Assembly (NCBI RefSeq): GCF_006385175.1
Contig: NZ_VFIY01000018.1
Coordinates: forward strand, 558,001-622,000
Length of the DNA stretch: 64,000 bases
Origin: Emcibacter nanhaiensis
Lineage (GTDB): Bacteria; Pseudomonadota; Alphaproteobacteria; Sphingomonadales; Emcibacteraceae
Reading direction: 5' to 3'
In this document: in pieces, positions 44,519-54,417 of the stretch
Numbering within the stretch: the first letter of the stretch is position 1
Layout: every line of letters begins with the position of its first letter
The notes under the pieces: model-generated
Database searches by the model: none
What the model was told of the DNA's origin: nothing
What the model saw: the letters and a program-made list of their open reading frames with translations, nothing else
Program-made: the position numbers and the translations under genes

Positions 44519-45532
44519 CTAATCCGCTGGTTTGGAAACCTCTGTCCCACCCCAGAAATCGCCGGAAATTCCCCGAATCATGCCGTCGTCAATTTGAAAA
44601 CCGCCGGCACGGTCCCTGGCCATCCACCAAGGCCCATCGAGGTCAATGAACTCCACACCCGCGCACAACAGCACCGCCGGAGCCATAGACAGCGAGGTGG
44701 CCACCATGCACCCGACCATCAGGCCAAAGCCCTGCGCCAGCGCCTGTTGCCGCAACCTGACCGCTTCGGTCAGGCCGCCGGTCTTGTCCAGCTTGATATT
44801 AATATATTGATATTTTCCCTTCAGCGCCGGCAGGTCGCCGGAAGTGTGACAGGCTTCGTCGGCACAGACCGGCACCCGCGGCCGGTAGTCCCGCAGTCCT
44901 TCATCTTCACCGGCAGGCAAAGGCTGCTCCAGCAGATCGATGCCCAGTGCGGCGAGATCCTCATCAATCGACCGCAGGATATCCATTGTCCAGCTCTCAT
45001 TGGGATCCAGGATGATCCGGCTGGCCGGGGCCGCCGCCCGCACAGCGCGTACCCGGTCGAGAATTTGTTCCCGGTCCAGTTTGACCTTGAGCAACGGTGC
45101 GGTGCTATTCTGCCTGGCCTTTTCCCCCATTTTTGCGGGGTCATCAACGCCAATCGTGATCGCCGTTTCCAGCTCGGTCGGCATTTCAAGGCCGAGAAGG
45201 GAAGCCACAGACCTGCCCTGCCATCGCGCCATCAGCTCCCACAAGGCGCAATCGACCGCATTGCGGGCGGCGCCGGGCGGCAACAGTTCCAGCAGCTCCT
45301 CGGGATGAATGCCCTCCTCCACATCGGGTAATATGCCATTGATCTGATCAAGTACGCTGTCGATGGTTTCCCCATAGCGGGCGTAGGGCACGGACTCACC
45401 GTGACCGGTTACCTGATCGCAGGTAATGGTAACGTGAATAACGTCCGCGCCGGTCTTCACCCCCCGGGAAATCCGGAACGGTTCCCTGAGCGGCCAGTGC
45501 TCATGGCTTACCGACAATCGCTTGCTGATCAT
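44519..45532 (-). CDS. L-Ala-D/L-Glu (dipeptide) epimerase
   Basis: Enolase-superfamily enzyme of murein-peptide recycling. 337 residues; catalytic Lys in LLKVKLD, metal ligands in ILDPNE, EQPLP and CADEACHT, the second Lys in INIKLDKTGG, and the substrate-side FIDLDGPWWMARD and MVGCM. Upstream of the M14 peptidase on the same strand. Confidence 0.92.
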   Translation of the reverse strand: MISKRLSVSHEHWPLREPFRISRGVKTGADVIHVTITCDQVTGHGESVPYARYGETIDSVLDQINGILPDVEEGIHPEELLELLPPGAARNAVDCALWELMARWQGRSVASLLGLEMPTELETAITIGVDDPAKMGEKARQNSTAPLLKVKLDREQILDRVRAVRAAAPASRIILDPNESWTMDILRSIDEDLAALGIDLLEQPLPAGEDEGLRDYRPRVPVCADEACHTSGDLPALKGKYQYINIKLDKTGGLTEAVRLRQQALAQGFGLMVGCMVATSLSMAPAVLLCAGVEFIDLDGPWWMARDRAGGFQIDDGMIRGISGDFWGGTEVSKPAD

Positions 45533-45646
45533 GACTTAACGTTCCCGGCTCTCATCTTCATCTCCGTCATTCATGCTGAACAACAAAGTAAAAAAGTGCA
45601 ACTAATTATATTCCTCCGCCTCCAGCCTTGTTTTTTCACAGTAAAC

Positions 45647-45690
45647 ACAATACAACTGGCGTCCTGAATTATATCCGGCGATTGTATTGT
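45647..45690 (+). promoter_or_regulatory. Inverted repeat ACAATACAA...TTGTATTGT
   Basis: Perfect 9-bp arms (45647-45655 and 45682-45690) separated by 26 bp, in the divergent gap between the epimerase and SapC genes. A related half site (GACAATATAC) follows at about 45714. Candidate operator. Confidence 0.4.
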
Positions 45691-45732
45691 AAAAGCCGGG
45701 CAAAACGGTATCGACAATATACGGGATAGAAA

Positions 45733-46443
45733 ATGACTGCCAAGTTTTCCACTGTTAATCACGAGGCTCATCGGAATCTGAAAATCAAAGAAAATGCTGG
45801 CTTCGCACATATCAGGGACCAGCATGTTGCGCCGCTGGCTTTACATGAATTTGTAAAAATGGCCAGCAGCCTGCCAATCGCTTTTGTAAAACCGCAGGAA
45901 AGCGATGAGTTTCATGCGGTGGCCATGATGGGCCTGAAACCCGGTGAAAACCTGGTTGTAAAAGATGGCTCCTGGAACGCCGTCTATGCCCCTGCGAGCG
46001 TTGCAATTCACCCGTTCAGCCTGGCCAGAACGCCGAACAAGGATAAGAACGAATTCGTCCTCACCGTGGATGAAAACAGCCCCCACGTCAGTGAATCCGA
46101 AGGACACGCACTTTTCGATGAAGAAGGAAAGGGAACTGAATTCCTTGAGAACTGCAAAAAAATGGTCATGGAACATTTTGATCACATCCAGGTTTCCAGA
46201 CAATTGATCAAGCTTCTTGCAGACAAGGAACTAATTGCAGAAAACACGCTCGCAATAAACAGCAAGAACGATGGAGAGAACTACAACATCCGGGGAATTT
46301 TTTTCATCGATGAAAAAAAATTAGATGCGCTTCCCGCTGAAGAGTTTGAGGAATTGCGCAAACTGGGCCTGCTGCCGGCAATATACGCCCAACTCGCGTC
46401 CCTGCATCAAGTTCACCGGCTCCATAACATGAGCGAATCATAA
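45733..46443 (+). CDS. SapC family protein
   Basis: A 236-residue protein of PF07277. It has FAHIRDQHVAPLALHEFVKM, SSLPIAFVKP, FHAVAMMGLKPGENLVV, and WNAVYAPASVAIHPFSLA, all as in SapC of alpha- and gammaproteobacteria. First named in S-layer/secreted-protein clusters of Campylobacter; often next to TonB receptors. Function unknown. No signal peptide. Confidence 0.88.
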   Translation: MTAKFSTVNHEAHRNLKIKENAGFAHIRDQHVAPLALHEFVKMASSLPIAFVKPQESDEFHAVAMMGLKPGENLVVKDGSWNAVYAPASVAIHPFSLARTPNKDKNEFVLTVDENSPHVSESEGHALFDEEGKGTEFLENCKKMVMEHFDHIQVSRQLIKLLADKELIAENTLAINSKNDGENYNIRGIFFIDEKKLDALPAEEFEELRKLGLLPAIYAQLASLHQVHRLHNMSES

Positions 46444-46484
46444 AACCGGAACCATGGTCTTTTTGACCAATTTACAGAAAATTC

Positions 46485-46515
46485 AAACCCTGTATTAACA
46501 ATGCAGGGTTTTTTC
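46485..46515 (+). terminator. SapC gene terminator
   Basis: AACCCTG / CAGGGTT stem with an 11-nt loop and TTTTTTCTT. Confidence 0.7.
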
Positions 46516-46614
46516 TTGGCCCAAGATTGGCAATGCCGATATAATTCGGACAAAATCTAAGCATAGACTGCCCTCCGGGCAGAAAATTACAGTTCAAGTC
46601 AGGAATTCCCGTCT

Positions 46615-48441
46615 TTGCAGGCAGAAGAGAATAAATCACCAGGCTCCCGTCCCTTTTTTCAACGCGCCATGTCTATGGGCTTTTGCGGGATCCTGTTTCT
46701 TTTGCTCGCCCTGGCCACAGACCCGGCTGCCGCCCGGGACGGTTTTTCCTACAACCTGGAACTCAGGGGACTTGAGAGCCTTGGTGAAGACCGGGTCCGC
46801 CAGACCTTTGAAGATCATTCTGTCCTGCGTAACCGGAAATCCGAAAACCTTGTCTCTGTCTCTAATCTGCGGGCGCGCCTCAGGCAGGATGTGGACCTGC
46901 TGCAGCGTATCCTGCGGGCCGAAGGATATTATGAGAGCGGTATCAGCGAAAAACTCTCCCGCCATCAAAATAAATTCAATATCCTCATTTCCGTTGATCC
47001 CGGGCCACGTTTTACGCTGAGTAAGGTCGAGATTAGCTACAGTGTCGATCCGGACCCTGAAACCAGACAGCAGGCGCTGCAGGCCCTTGACCTGTCACCG
47101 GATGCGCCCCTGCGCTCGGAAGATATACTGACCGCCCAGACCAGAATGATTGTGATCTTTCCCGACCTGGGGTATCCCCTCGCCACAGCGGATGACCGCA
47201 AGATTATTGTCGATCATGCCACGCGAACGGCATCAGTGGAATTTATGGTCTCCCCCGGTCCGCGCCTGCACTTTGGCAACGCCCGGTTCGAGGGGCTCTC
47301 CTCCATCAACCAGAGCTACCTGCAACGGATGGTCGGCTGGCAGCCGGGCAGTTTCTACAACCAGCAACAGGTTGATGAGTTCAGGGCCAGACTGGTCAAA
47401 ACCGGCCTGTTCAGGAGCGTCAACATCAGCCTGGCGGAACAGGAAGGGCCGGACCGGGACATCATGGTCCGACTGGTGGAAAACAAGCACCGGACCATCA
47501 GCGTCTCCGGCGGGTACGCCACCAGTGACGGTCTCAGCAGCAACGCTTCCTGGCAGCACCGCAATATTTTCGGCAATGGGGAACGGCTGCTGATCGGCGC
47601 CCATCTGGCAGAAATCGAACAATCGCTGACAGCCCGGCTGGACAAACCGAATTTCCGGCGGCTGGACCAGACCCTGTCCCTCGAAACCAGCGCCAAGAAT
47701 GAAAATACCGATGCCTATGATGCGTTGACCGGAGAGGCCCGTGTCGGCCTCGAGCGTCTGCTGACGAAACATATCGCCGCCAACCTGTCGGTCTTTGGCC
47801 AATATGCCGATATCAGCAACTCCGACAATGACCGCACTTATTGGCTCGCGGCCCTGCCGGCCGGTGTGCGTTGGGACAATTCCAATGATATCCTCGACCC
47901 GACAACAGGATTCAGGGTCTCCCTGGCCACCGCTCCGACGTTCATCTTTAACGGCGCCAACGAATTTTACCTGCGCAGTGAAGTCCATGCCAGCGCCTAC
48001 TATCCGCTGGACGGCGACCATGACATCGTCCTTGCCGCCCGGGTCAGGGCCGGGTCCGTCTACGGCATCAGCTTTGACGAACTGCCGGCCAAGGAACGTT
48101 TTTTCAGTGGCGGCGGGGGATCGGTCCGCGGCTACGGCTACCAGGATATCGGTCCCAAGGACAGTGATGGCGATCCCATCGGCGGCCGGTCCGTGGCGGA
48201 AATTAACGGGGAAATCCGTGTTCATATCAGTGACAACCTGAGCGTGGTACCGTTCATGGACGGCGGCAATGTCTATCAGAGCACCCTGCCCGGCTTTGAC
48301 GGTTTCCGCTGGGGCGCCGGCCTTGGCGTTCGCTATCACACCAGTTTCGGGCCGCTCCGGGTCGATGCCGCCACCCCGCTTAACCGGCTGCCGGGGGAAA
48401 GCCGGTTTCATCTCTATATCAGCCTGGGGCAGGCCTTCTGA
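46615..48441 (+). CDS. tamA: Outer-membrane translocation module protein TamA
   Basis: A 608-residue Omp85-family barrel that works with TamB to deliver autotransporters and lipids to the outer membrane. Signal region GILFLLLALATDPAAARDG, three POTRA-like domains (about 45-260), then a 16-strand barrel with the FSGGGGSVRGYGYQDIGP motif (lid/insertion loop) and the ending FHLYISLGQAF. A TTG start at 46615 has AGGA before it; ATG at 46669 or 46675 is possible. The stop overlaps the tamB ATG (TGATG). Confidence 0.92.
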   Translation: MQAEENKSPGSRPFFQRAMSMGFCGILFLLLALATDPAAARDGFSYNLELRGLESLGEDRVRQTFEDHSVLRNRKSENLVSVSNLRARLRQDVDLLQRILRAEGYYESGISEKLSRHQNKFNILISVDPGPRFTLSKVEISYSVDPDPETRQQALQALDLSPDAPLRSEDILTAQTRMIVIFPDLGYPLATADDRKIIVDHATRTASVEFMVSPGPRLHFGNARFEGLSSINQSYLQRMVGWQPGSFYNQQQVDEFRARLVKTGLFRSVNISLAEQEGPDRDIMVRLVENKHRTISVSGGYATSDGLSSNASWQHRNIFGNGERLLIGAHLAEIEQSLTARLDKPNFRRLDQTLSLETSAKNENTDAYDALTGEARVGLERLLTKHIAANLSVFGQYADISNSDNDRTYWLAALPAGVRWDNSNDILDPTTGFRVSLATAPTFIFNGANEFYLRSEVHASAYYPLDGDHDIVLAARVRAGSVYGISFDELPAKERFFSGGGGSVRGYGYQDIGPKDSDGDPIGGRSVAEINGEIRVHISDNLSVVPFMDGGNVYQSTLPGFDGFRWGAGLGVRYHTSFGPLRVDAATPLNRLPGESRFHLYISLGQAF

Positions 48442-51400
48442 TGAAATTTGATCCGGGCACATATTTTTCCCAAGGGAAGTGGATCCGGCCGGCGGTCTGG
48501 ACCGCGCTGATCCTGACCCTGCTGCTGGCGGCGGCGGGAACCGGCCTGCTGGTCCTGGATAGCCCTTACGGCAAACGCCATCTGACCAACTGGCTCAACG
48601 GGGAACTGGGAGACGAGACCTCCGGCATCGAAATCGGCGAAATCTCCGGCACCCTGCTAGGGACTTTCCGCATCGACAGCATTCGTTTCAAGGATGATAA
48701 GGGTACCTGGGCGGAACTCCGCGCCATCCGGGCCAGCTGGGCGCCCTGGAAGCTGGTCGCCGGCACGGTTCATATTTCAAGCCTGCAGGCCAAAGAATTC
48801 AATGTCAGCCGTCGCCCTTCATCGACGAAAACCGAAGCTCCGGCCGAGCCGTCCTCACCGCTCGCCTTGCCCAGTTTGCCTGTTAACCTGCGGATTGATG
48901 AATTTGACCTGCCGGAGATCAATCTCCAGCGGCCTGTAACCGGTCGCACCACACAATTGACCAGCTATGGCCGCTTTTCCGAAACCACTGAGGGTCAGCT
49001 TGTCCTCGGCTTCCTTTTGGCACGGCTCGGCGATATCCGGGAAGAACTTGCCCTCGACCTGACCTTTGACCGGCCGACGGACTTTCTCGCCATCGACGGG
49101 CAACTCTATATACCCGCCCGGGGCCTGATCGCCGCCCTGTCCGGCACAGACCTTGATGAGGATTTTGCGGTCCTGCTGAAAGGAAAAGGCCCGCGCCATG
49201 ACTGGGCCGGCCGTCTGATCGTCCAGCAGGGCGAGGTTGAACTGGGGGAAGCCCTGATCAGCAACAGCAAGGAGGTTTTCTCCATCTCCGCGGATATCGA
49301 CCCGGCCAAACAAGAAGCCCTCCGGGATGTGGAGTTGCTGGGGAACAAACTGCGGCTTGCGGTACTGCTGAAACCGGAACAGGAGAAAAACCTCAAACAT
49401 CTGTCCATTGAGCTGGAAACCCATGCGGCGCGCCTCAAAGCTGACGGACGGCTGCATACCGAGGACCTGACCGTGCTCGATAATGTCGGCTACACAGCCG
49501 AGCTCAAACAAGCTTTCCGTTTCAATGGCGCCAGCCTTGACCCCCTGCTGGTCAGGGGGGCCGTCAACGGCACATTTTCCAGGCCGGTTTTCACCCTAGC
49601 TACGGACAAGGTCGTTTTTCACACCGAAGACGACAGCCGGTTTGAAATCGCGACGTCTCTTCAGGGAGAAATGACGGACCGTGGTATTCGTTTCAGCAAC
49701 ACGGGCCAGCTCCGTAATATCTTAATACCCGGACAGGTGAACCTTGACCATTATATCCCGCTGCCGGTCAGCTGGCAGGGCCAGGGCACCATCAACCTCA
49801 CCGAGAATGTGCTGCTGCTGGAGCAATTGACCGCAGGGAACGACCTGCAGCAGCTGCAGGTGACAGGCTCCGTCGGTCTCGCAGGTCAGAAGATGTCCCT
49901 GCAGGGTAGCCTCGCCAGTTCCCTGGACCATCTGGCGGACAGGCTCGCCGGCGCCCTGAATGTGGATTTCTCTCTCGAGCAGCAGGACCAAACCACACCA
50001 CTGGTCCTGGACCTGACCCTGAAAGGAAAGGATCTGGCGCTGGGCGATGCACTAATGGATGGCCTGGTCGGCGCTACACCGGCAGGGACCATCCGGACCA
50101 CCGTGAACCCGGACAACAGCCTGGGGATCGCAGCCGATCTCAAGGCCGCCCATGTGGGCCTGACCACGGAGCTGGACATTGATCCCGACAGCATCCTGAA
50201 GGACAGCCCCTACCGGTTGTCTTTTACAGATCTGGACAAACTGAAAGGCGCGGGCAATCTCAAGCTGGCCGGCAAGCTGGACATTGCCGGCACACTGTCG
50301 GGGCCCCTGGCCTCCCCAAACCTGACAGCAGAAACCGGCCTGAAAAACCTGACCCTCCAGGACCTGACCCTGAGCGACCTTGTTCTGGTCGCTGACGTCA
50401 AAGATGTGGCACAATCGCTCGCCGGAACGGTCCGGTTGAGCGGCAAATCCAATTACGGTCCGCTAAACCTGTCGGTAGCGACCAGCCGCAGCGCCGACAA
50501 CATCATTCACCTGACGGACATTTCGGCCTTGGCGGGACCGCTCCAGGCTGAGGGTAACCTGAATATACCGTCGGGCGCGCCCCTGAGCGGACAATTTACG
50601 CTCAGCACCCAACCTCCGAACAAAAGCCCCGGGGAAGTTGTCGATCTTTTTGAAGGCACGCTTTCGGCCGCCCTCACCCTTGAAGACCGGGACGGATACC
50701 AGGCAATCACAACAGAAGGCTCTGCCAAAGACCTGCGCCTTGCGTTGCCGTCCGGCGATATTCTGGGCATGGGCCTGTCCCGCTGGTCCGGCCGGTGGAT
50801 GGCCTCTGACAACCTGCCGGCCCTCGACCTGTCCGCGGAAGTGCAGGGCCTGTCGCTGCCGGATATTGAACTCGGCAAATTCGCCCTGAATCTTGCCCGG
50901 GAAGGCCGGAAAACATCCTTCGACACTGAGGCCACCGGCACCGAGGATAATCCCCTGGCGCTCACTGCCAAAGGAAACCTGCAGCAGTCAGAAACTGGCA
51001 TCCTGATCCTGACCAGCAACCTTGACGGACAGCTGAACAATATTCCGGTCAGCAGCCTCACCCCCCTGACCCTGGAGAAACAGGGACAGACCCTGACCCT
51101 GAAACCGACCCGTCTCGCGCTTGGGGAAGGCCAGCTGGAAATCGCCTTTAGCCGCGCGGCTGACAAGCTGATGGCCCGGTTGGTCGCCAGCATGGCGGAT
51201 TTCCGTATTCTCAACAACCTGGTGCCGGACCTGCCGTTCACCGGCATTCTCGACGGCACGGCTGATGTCTCCGCCAGTGCCGACAATCTGTCCGGACAGG
51301 CGGAGCTGACCCTGACCAGGCTGGATACTCCCTACCAGCTTTACGCCATTGATCCGGCCCTGAAGCTTGATCTGGCCATCGGGGCCACCGGCGACAAACT

Positions 51401-52805
51401 GACCCTCAAAGGCGGCCTGGACCTGGCTGCCGACCGGCTGATCACCCTGTCGGCAGAGCTCCCGACAGACTATGACTATGCCGCCCGCTCATACAGCCTC
51501 AATCAAACCGCGCCGATGACGGCGCAGCTGGACTGGGCCGGGGAAATTGCCCCGCTGTGGCCCATGCTGAACCTCTATCACCATGATCTTTCCGGCACCA
51601 CCCAAGGCCGGGTCACGGTGGGGGGCAGCGTCCGGGACTTCCTGATCGGAGGGGAAATTAACCTGGAGGGCGGACGCTATGAAAACATTCAGAGCGGATT
51701 TGTCGCCGACAATATCGAGTTGAAGAGCTCCATCAGCGACAACAAGCTCACCCTTGAGCATTTCACCGCCACAGACGGGGGAGAAGGCACGCTCGGCGCC
51801 GACGGCTGGGTCAGCTTCACTCCTGACCTGTCCTACCGTGCCGATATGAAAGTCCGCGCTGACAGGGCCCGGCTCTATCGCCAGCCCAGCCTGGAGATCA
51901 TGGCCTCGACAGAATTGTCGCTGACCAGGGACGGAGAACGCCTGCTCCTGAACGGCAGCGTGGAGGTCAACAGTGCCGACATCAACCTGGTTGACCAGGG
52001 CCCCGGCAGTCTGATTGAGACCGATGTGGTGGAAATCAACGACGGTCACGACGCTGACGCGGATGAAGAGGCACTGAAGAAACGCCACCTTGGCCCGCTG
52101 GTTCTTGATCTGGCCCTGAAAGCGCCCAAACGGGTTTTCGTCCGTGGCCGTGGTCTCGATTCCGAATGGGCGGGCGATCTGGAGATTACCGGCTCGTCAG
52201 AGGAAGCCATCGTCAACGGCACCATCAGCCTGGTGCGCGGCACCTTCGATTTTTCCGGCAAACGCTTCAATCTGACGCGGGGCGAAATCAGATTCCCCGG
52301 CAACGCCTCCAACGATCCCAAACTGGATATCGAATCCGAACTCAATATGGCCAACCTGGACGCCTTCATCAATATCGGCGGCACGGCGGCTCAGCCCACT
52401 CTGGCAATCACCTCGTCACCGGAGTTGCCGCAGGATGAAATATTGTCCCGGATCCTGTTCGGCACCTCGGTTACGGAGCTTTCCGCCTGGGAAGCGCTGC
52501 AGCTGGCCAGTTCCATCCAGGCCCTGTCCGGCAGCGGCGGACCCGGCATGCTGGACCGGATGCGGGGCGGCCTCGGCATCGATCGGCTGTCCATCGGTTC
52601 TGATGTTACCGGCGAACACGGCACCCTGATTTCCGGCGGAAAATATATCAGCAACAATATTTATGTGGAAATCACCACCTCCAGCACCACCGGCGCCACC
52701 GCCCAGTCGGTGGAAGTCGATCTGACCAAAAGCCTGTCCCTGGTCACCAAACGGACCCTGGACCAGGACAACAGCCTGTCCATTCGCTGGTCATGGGATT
52801 ATTAG
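48441..52805 (+). CDS. tamB: Inner-membrane translocation module protein TamB
   Basis: A 1454-residue protein, a long periplasmic beta-taco bridge with a lipid-lining groove. N-terminal membrane helix (LILTLLLAAAGTGLLVL), then AsmA-like repeats (GEISGTLLGTFRIDSIRF...), and the conserved DUF490 C-terminus (ELNMANLDAFINIGGTAAQP, ILSRILFGTSVTELSAWEAL, LSIRWSWDY). Longer than the E. coli protein. Translationally coupled to tamA. Confidence 0.93.
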   Translation: MKFDPGTYFSQGKWIRPAVWTALILTLLLAAAGTGLLVLDSPYGKRHLTNWLNGELGDETSGIEIGEISGTLLGTFRIDSIRFKDDKGTWAELRAIRASWAPWKLVAGTVHISSLQAKEFNVSRRPSSTKTEAPAEPSSPLALPSLPVNLRIDEFDLPEINLQRPVTGRTTQLTSYGRFSETTEGQLVLGFLLARLGDIREELALDLTFDRPTDFLAIDGQLYIPARGLIAALSGTDLDEDFAVLLKGKGPRHDWAGRLIVQQGEVELGEALISNSKEVFSISADIDPAKQEALRDVELLGNKLRLAVLLKPEQEKNLKHLSIELETHAARLKADGRLHTEDLTVLDNVGYTAELKQAFRFNGASLDPLLVRGAVNGTFSRPVFTLATDKVVFHTEDDSRFEIATSLQGEMTDRGIRFSNTGQLRNILIPGQVNLDHYIPLPVSWQGQGTINLTENVLLLEQLTAGNDLQQLQVTGSVGLAGQKMSLQGSLASSLDHLADRLAGALNVDFSLEQQDQTTPLVLDLTLKGKDLALGDALMDGLVGATPAGTIRTTVNPDNSLGIAADLKAAHVGLTTELDIDPDSILKDSPYRLSFTDLDKLKGAGNLKLAGKLDIAGTLSGPLASPNLTAETGLKNLTLQDLTLSDLVLVADVKDVAQSLAGTVRLSGKSNYGPLNLSVATSRSADNIIHLTDISALAGPLQAEGNLNIPSGAPLSGQFTLSTQPPNKSPGEVVDLFEGTLSAALTLEDRDGYQAITTEGSAKDLRLALPSGDILGMGLSRWSGRWMASDNLPALDLSAEVQGLSLPDIELGKFALNLAREGRKTSFDTEATGTEDNPLALTAKGNLQQSETGILILTSNLDGQLNNIPVSSLTPLTLEKQGQTLTLKPTRLALGEGQLEIAFSRAADKLMARLVASMADFRILNNLVPDLPFTGILDGTADVSASADNLSGQAELTLTRLDTPYQLYAIDPALKLDLAIGATGDKLTLKGGLDLAADRLITLSAELPTDYDYAARSYSLNQTAPMTAQLDWAGEIAPLWPMLNLYHHDLSGTTQGRVTVGGSVRDFLIGGEINLEGGRYENIQSGFVADNIELKSSISDNKLTLEHFTATDGGEGTLGADGWVSFTPDLSYRADMKVRADRARLYRQPSLEIMASTELSLTRDGERLLLNGSVEVNSADINLVDQGPGSLIETDVVEINDGHDADADEEALKKRHLGPLVLDLALKAPKRVFVRGRGLDSEWAGDLEITGSSEEAIVNGTISLVRGTFDFSGKRFNLTRGEIRFPGNASNDPKLDIESELNMANLDAFINIGGTAAQPTLAITSSPELPQDEILSRILFGTSVTELSAWEALQLASSIQALSGSGGPGMLDRMRGGLGIDRLSIGSDVTGEHGTLISGGKYISNNIYVEITTSSTTGATAQSVEVDLTKSLSLVTKRTLDQDNSLSIRWSWDY

Positions 52806-52821
52806 CAAAAACCGGGTGACC

Positions 52822-53292
52822 CTAGAGATCCGCCGTCGGCATGTCCGCGACAATCTTGCTTTTTACCCGATAGCTGTTGCCACGCACCATGGCGATGCGT
52901 GTACCCTCCTGGTTGGTGATGACCACATCACAAAGGCCGGTACGTCCGGACTGGCTCTGCACCTCCGCCACAGCCGTCAGCATGTCGCCTTCCCGGGCCA
53001 GGGAAAGAAAGGTAATATTGCCGTTCAGGGTCACTGTGGTGATATTGGCGGTATTGCAGGCGAAGGCAAAAGCAGTGTCCGCCAGGGCAAAAATATATCC
53101 GCCGTGACAGATAGCGTGTCCGTTCAGCATCTTGTCCGTCACCGTCATGGTCATGACGGCATAGCCCGGGCTGACCTTGGAAAGCTTTATGCCCATATGC
53201 TGGGCAGCGACATCCTTTTCATACATGGCGTCGGCAACCTGCTGGGCAAAGGTCAGGGGACTTTCGCTGTCACCGGCATCTTGATCTGTCAT
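52822..53292 (-). CDS. paaI: Phenylacetic-acid-pathway thioesterase PaaI
   Basis: A 156-residue hot-dog thioesterase with MLNGHAICHGGYIFALADTA (active-site helix) and TAVAEVQSQSGRTGLCDVVI. It hydrolyses hydroxyphenylacetyl-CoA type intermediates and clears dead-end CoA esters. Divergent from paaX, as expected for a pathway gene. Confidence 0.9.
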   Translation of the reverse strand: MTDQDAGDSESPLTFAQQVADAMYEKDVAAQHMGIKLSKVSPGYAVMTMTVTDKMLNGHAICHGGYIFALADTAFAFACNTANITTVTLNGNITFLSLAREGDMLTAVAEVQSQSGRTGLCDVVITNQEGTRIAMVRGNSYRVKSKIVADMPTADL

Positions 53293-53373
53293 TGTATATT
53301 CTCGCCTGAAATGATAGACAAACTGGAATTGTATATTTTTATTAGTGTCAGAATTCCCAACAAGAATATTTAC

Positions 53374-54294
53374 ATGTCATCCAGCTCGCAATTAAAAAAA
53401 CTGATAAAAGAGTTTCAGCAGCGCCAGCCGATCAGGGCCGGATCGCTGATCATGACGGTCTATGGCGACGCCATCGCCCCGCGCGGCGGTACGGTCTGGC
53501 TGGGCAGCCTGATCAATTTCCTGAAACCGCTCGGCCTGAATGATCGTCTGGTGCGCACCACCATTTCCCGACTCAGCAAGGACAACTGGCTGACCCCCAA
53601 TCAGGTGGGCCGGAAAAGCTATTACTCCCTGACCGCGACTGGCCGCAAGCGGTTCCAGAGCGCCACACCGCGTATTTACGCCGGCCCCCAGACAGACTGG
53701 GACGGCACCTGGTGCCTGGTGTTCCTGCCCGGCCACCTGCGCCAGAAAAAGGATACCTTGCGCCGGGAATTGGGCTGGCTCGGATTCGGCAACCTGGCCG
53801 CCGGTCTGCTGGCCCACCCAAATCCGGATATGGAAGCCCTGAAACAGACCCTCGAAATGAACGACGTCCATGACGAAGCCATTATCCTCAACAAGGCCCG
53901 GCACAATCTGACCAGCGGCAAGGCGCTGGAAAAGCTGGTCCATGAATGCTGGGACCTGGCCGATCTGGGCGATCATTATCACGAGTTCCTGACCCGTTAC
54001 CGGCCGGTGTACAAATCCCTGAAGGAATCCCCGCTGTCTTCCGACGAGGAATGCGCCCTGTTGCGGGTCCTGATGATCCACGACTATCGCAAGATTTTGC
54101 TCAGGGATCCGTTACTGCCCACCGGCCTGCTGCCGACACAATGGGAAGGCACCTCCGCCCACCAGCTCTGCCGCAACATCTATCTGCTGCTGCTGGATGG
54201 ATCGGAACGCTATTTCAGCGAGAATCTGGAAACCGCCGACGGCCCGCTTCCGGCCCCGTCCGCCATCTTCTACCAGCGTTTCGGCGGTCTTTAG
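53374..54294 (+). CDS. paaX: Phenylacetate catabolism repressor PaaX
   Basis: A 306-residue GntR-like regulator that releases DNA on binding phenylacetyl-CoA. The N-terminal winged HTH (IRAGSLIMTVYGDAIAPRGG, LGLNDRLVRTTISRLSKDNW) is followed by the PaaX-type C-domain (TWCLVFLPGHLR, ALLRVLMIHDYRKILLRDP). Start at 53374. The longer upstream frame is antisense paaI. Confidence 0.92.
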   Translation: MSSSSQLKKLIKEFQQRQPIRAGSLIMTVYGDAIAPRGGTVWLGSLINFLKPLGLNDRLVRTTISRLSKDNWLTPNQVGRKSYYSLTATGRKRFQSATPRIYAGPQTDWDGTWCLVFLPGHLRQKKDTLRRELGWLGFGNLAAGLLAHPNPDMEALKQTLEMNDVHDEAIILNKARHNLTSGKALEKLVHECWDLADLGDHYHEFLTRYRPVYKSLKESPLSSDEECALLRVLMIHDYRKILLRDPLLPTGLLPTQWEGTSAHQLCRNIYLLLLDGSERYFSENLETADGPLPAPSAIFYQRFGGL

Positions 54295-54325
54295 GGAATA
54301 TTTTTTCCTTTAAAATCAACCATAT

Positions 54326-54344
54326 AAAAATGTGATACATTTTT
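54326..54344 (+). promoter_or_regulatory. Perfect palindrome upstream of paaA (candidate PaaX operator)
   Basis: AAAAATG-TGATA-CATTTTT, 7-bp arms around 5 bp, 74 bp before the paaA ATG and 32 bp after paaX stops. The TGATA core resembles PaaX sites known elsewhere only loosely. Confidence 0.45.
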
Positions 54345-54417
54345 TATTGATTTGTTTGGATTTTTGTAACATATTGTTGCCAGATTTTATCACAGGAATC
54401 ATATAGAAAGGGGTCTC

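Noticed and set aside
52816-53373. Long N-terminal extension of paaX
   Set aside because: It is antisense to paaI; the PaaX family starts at the ATG 53374.
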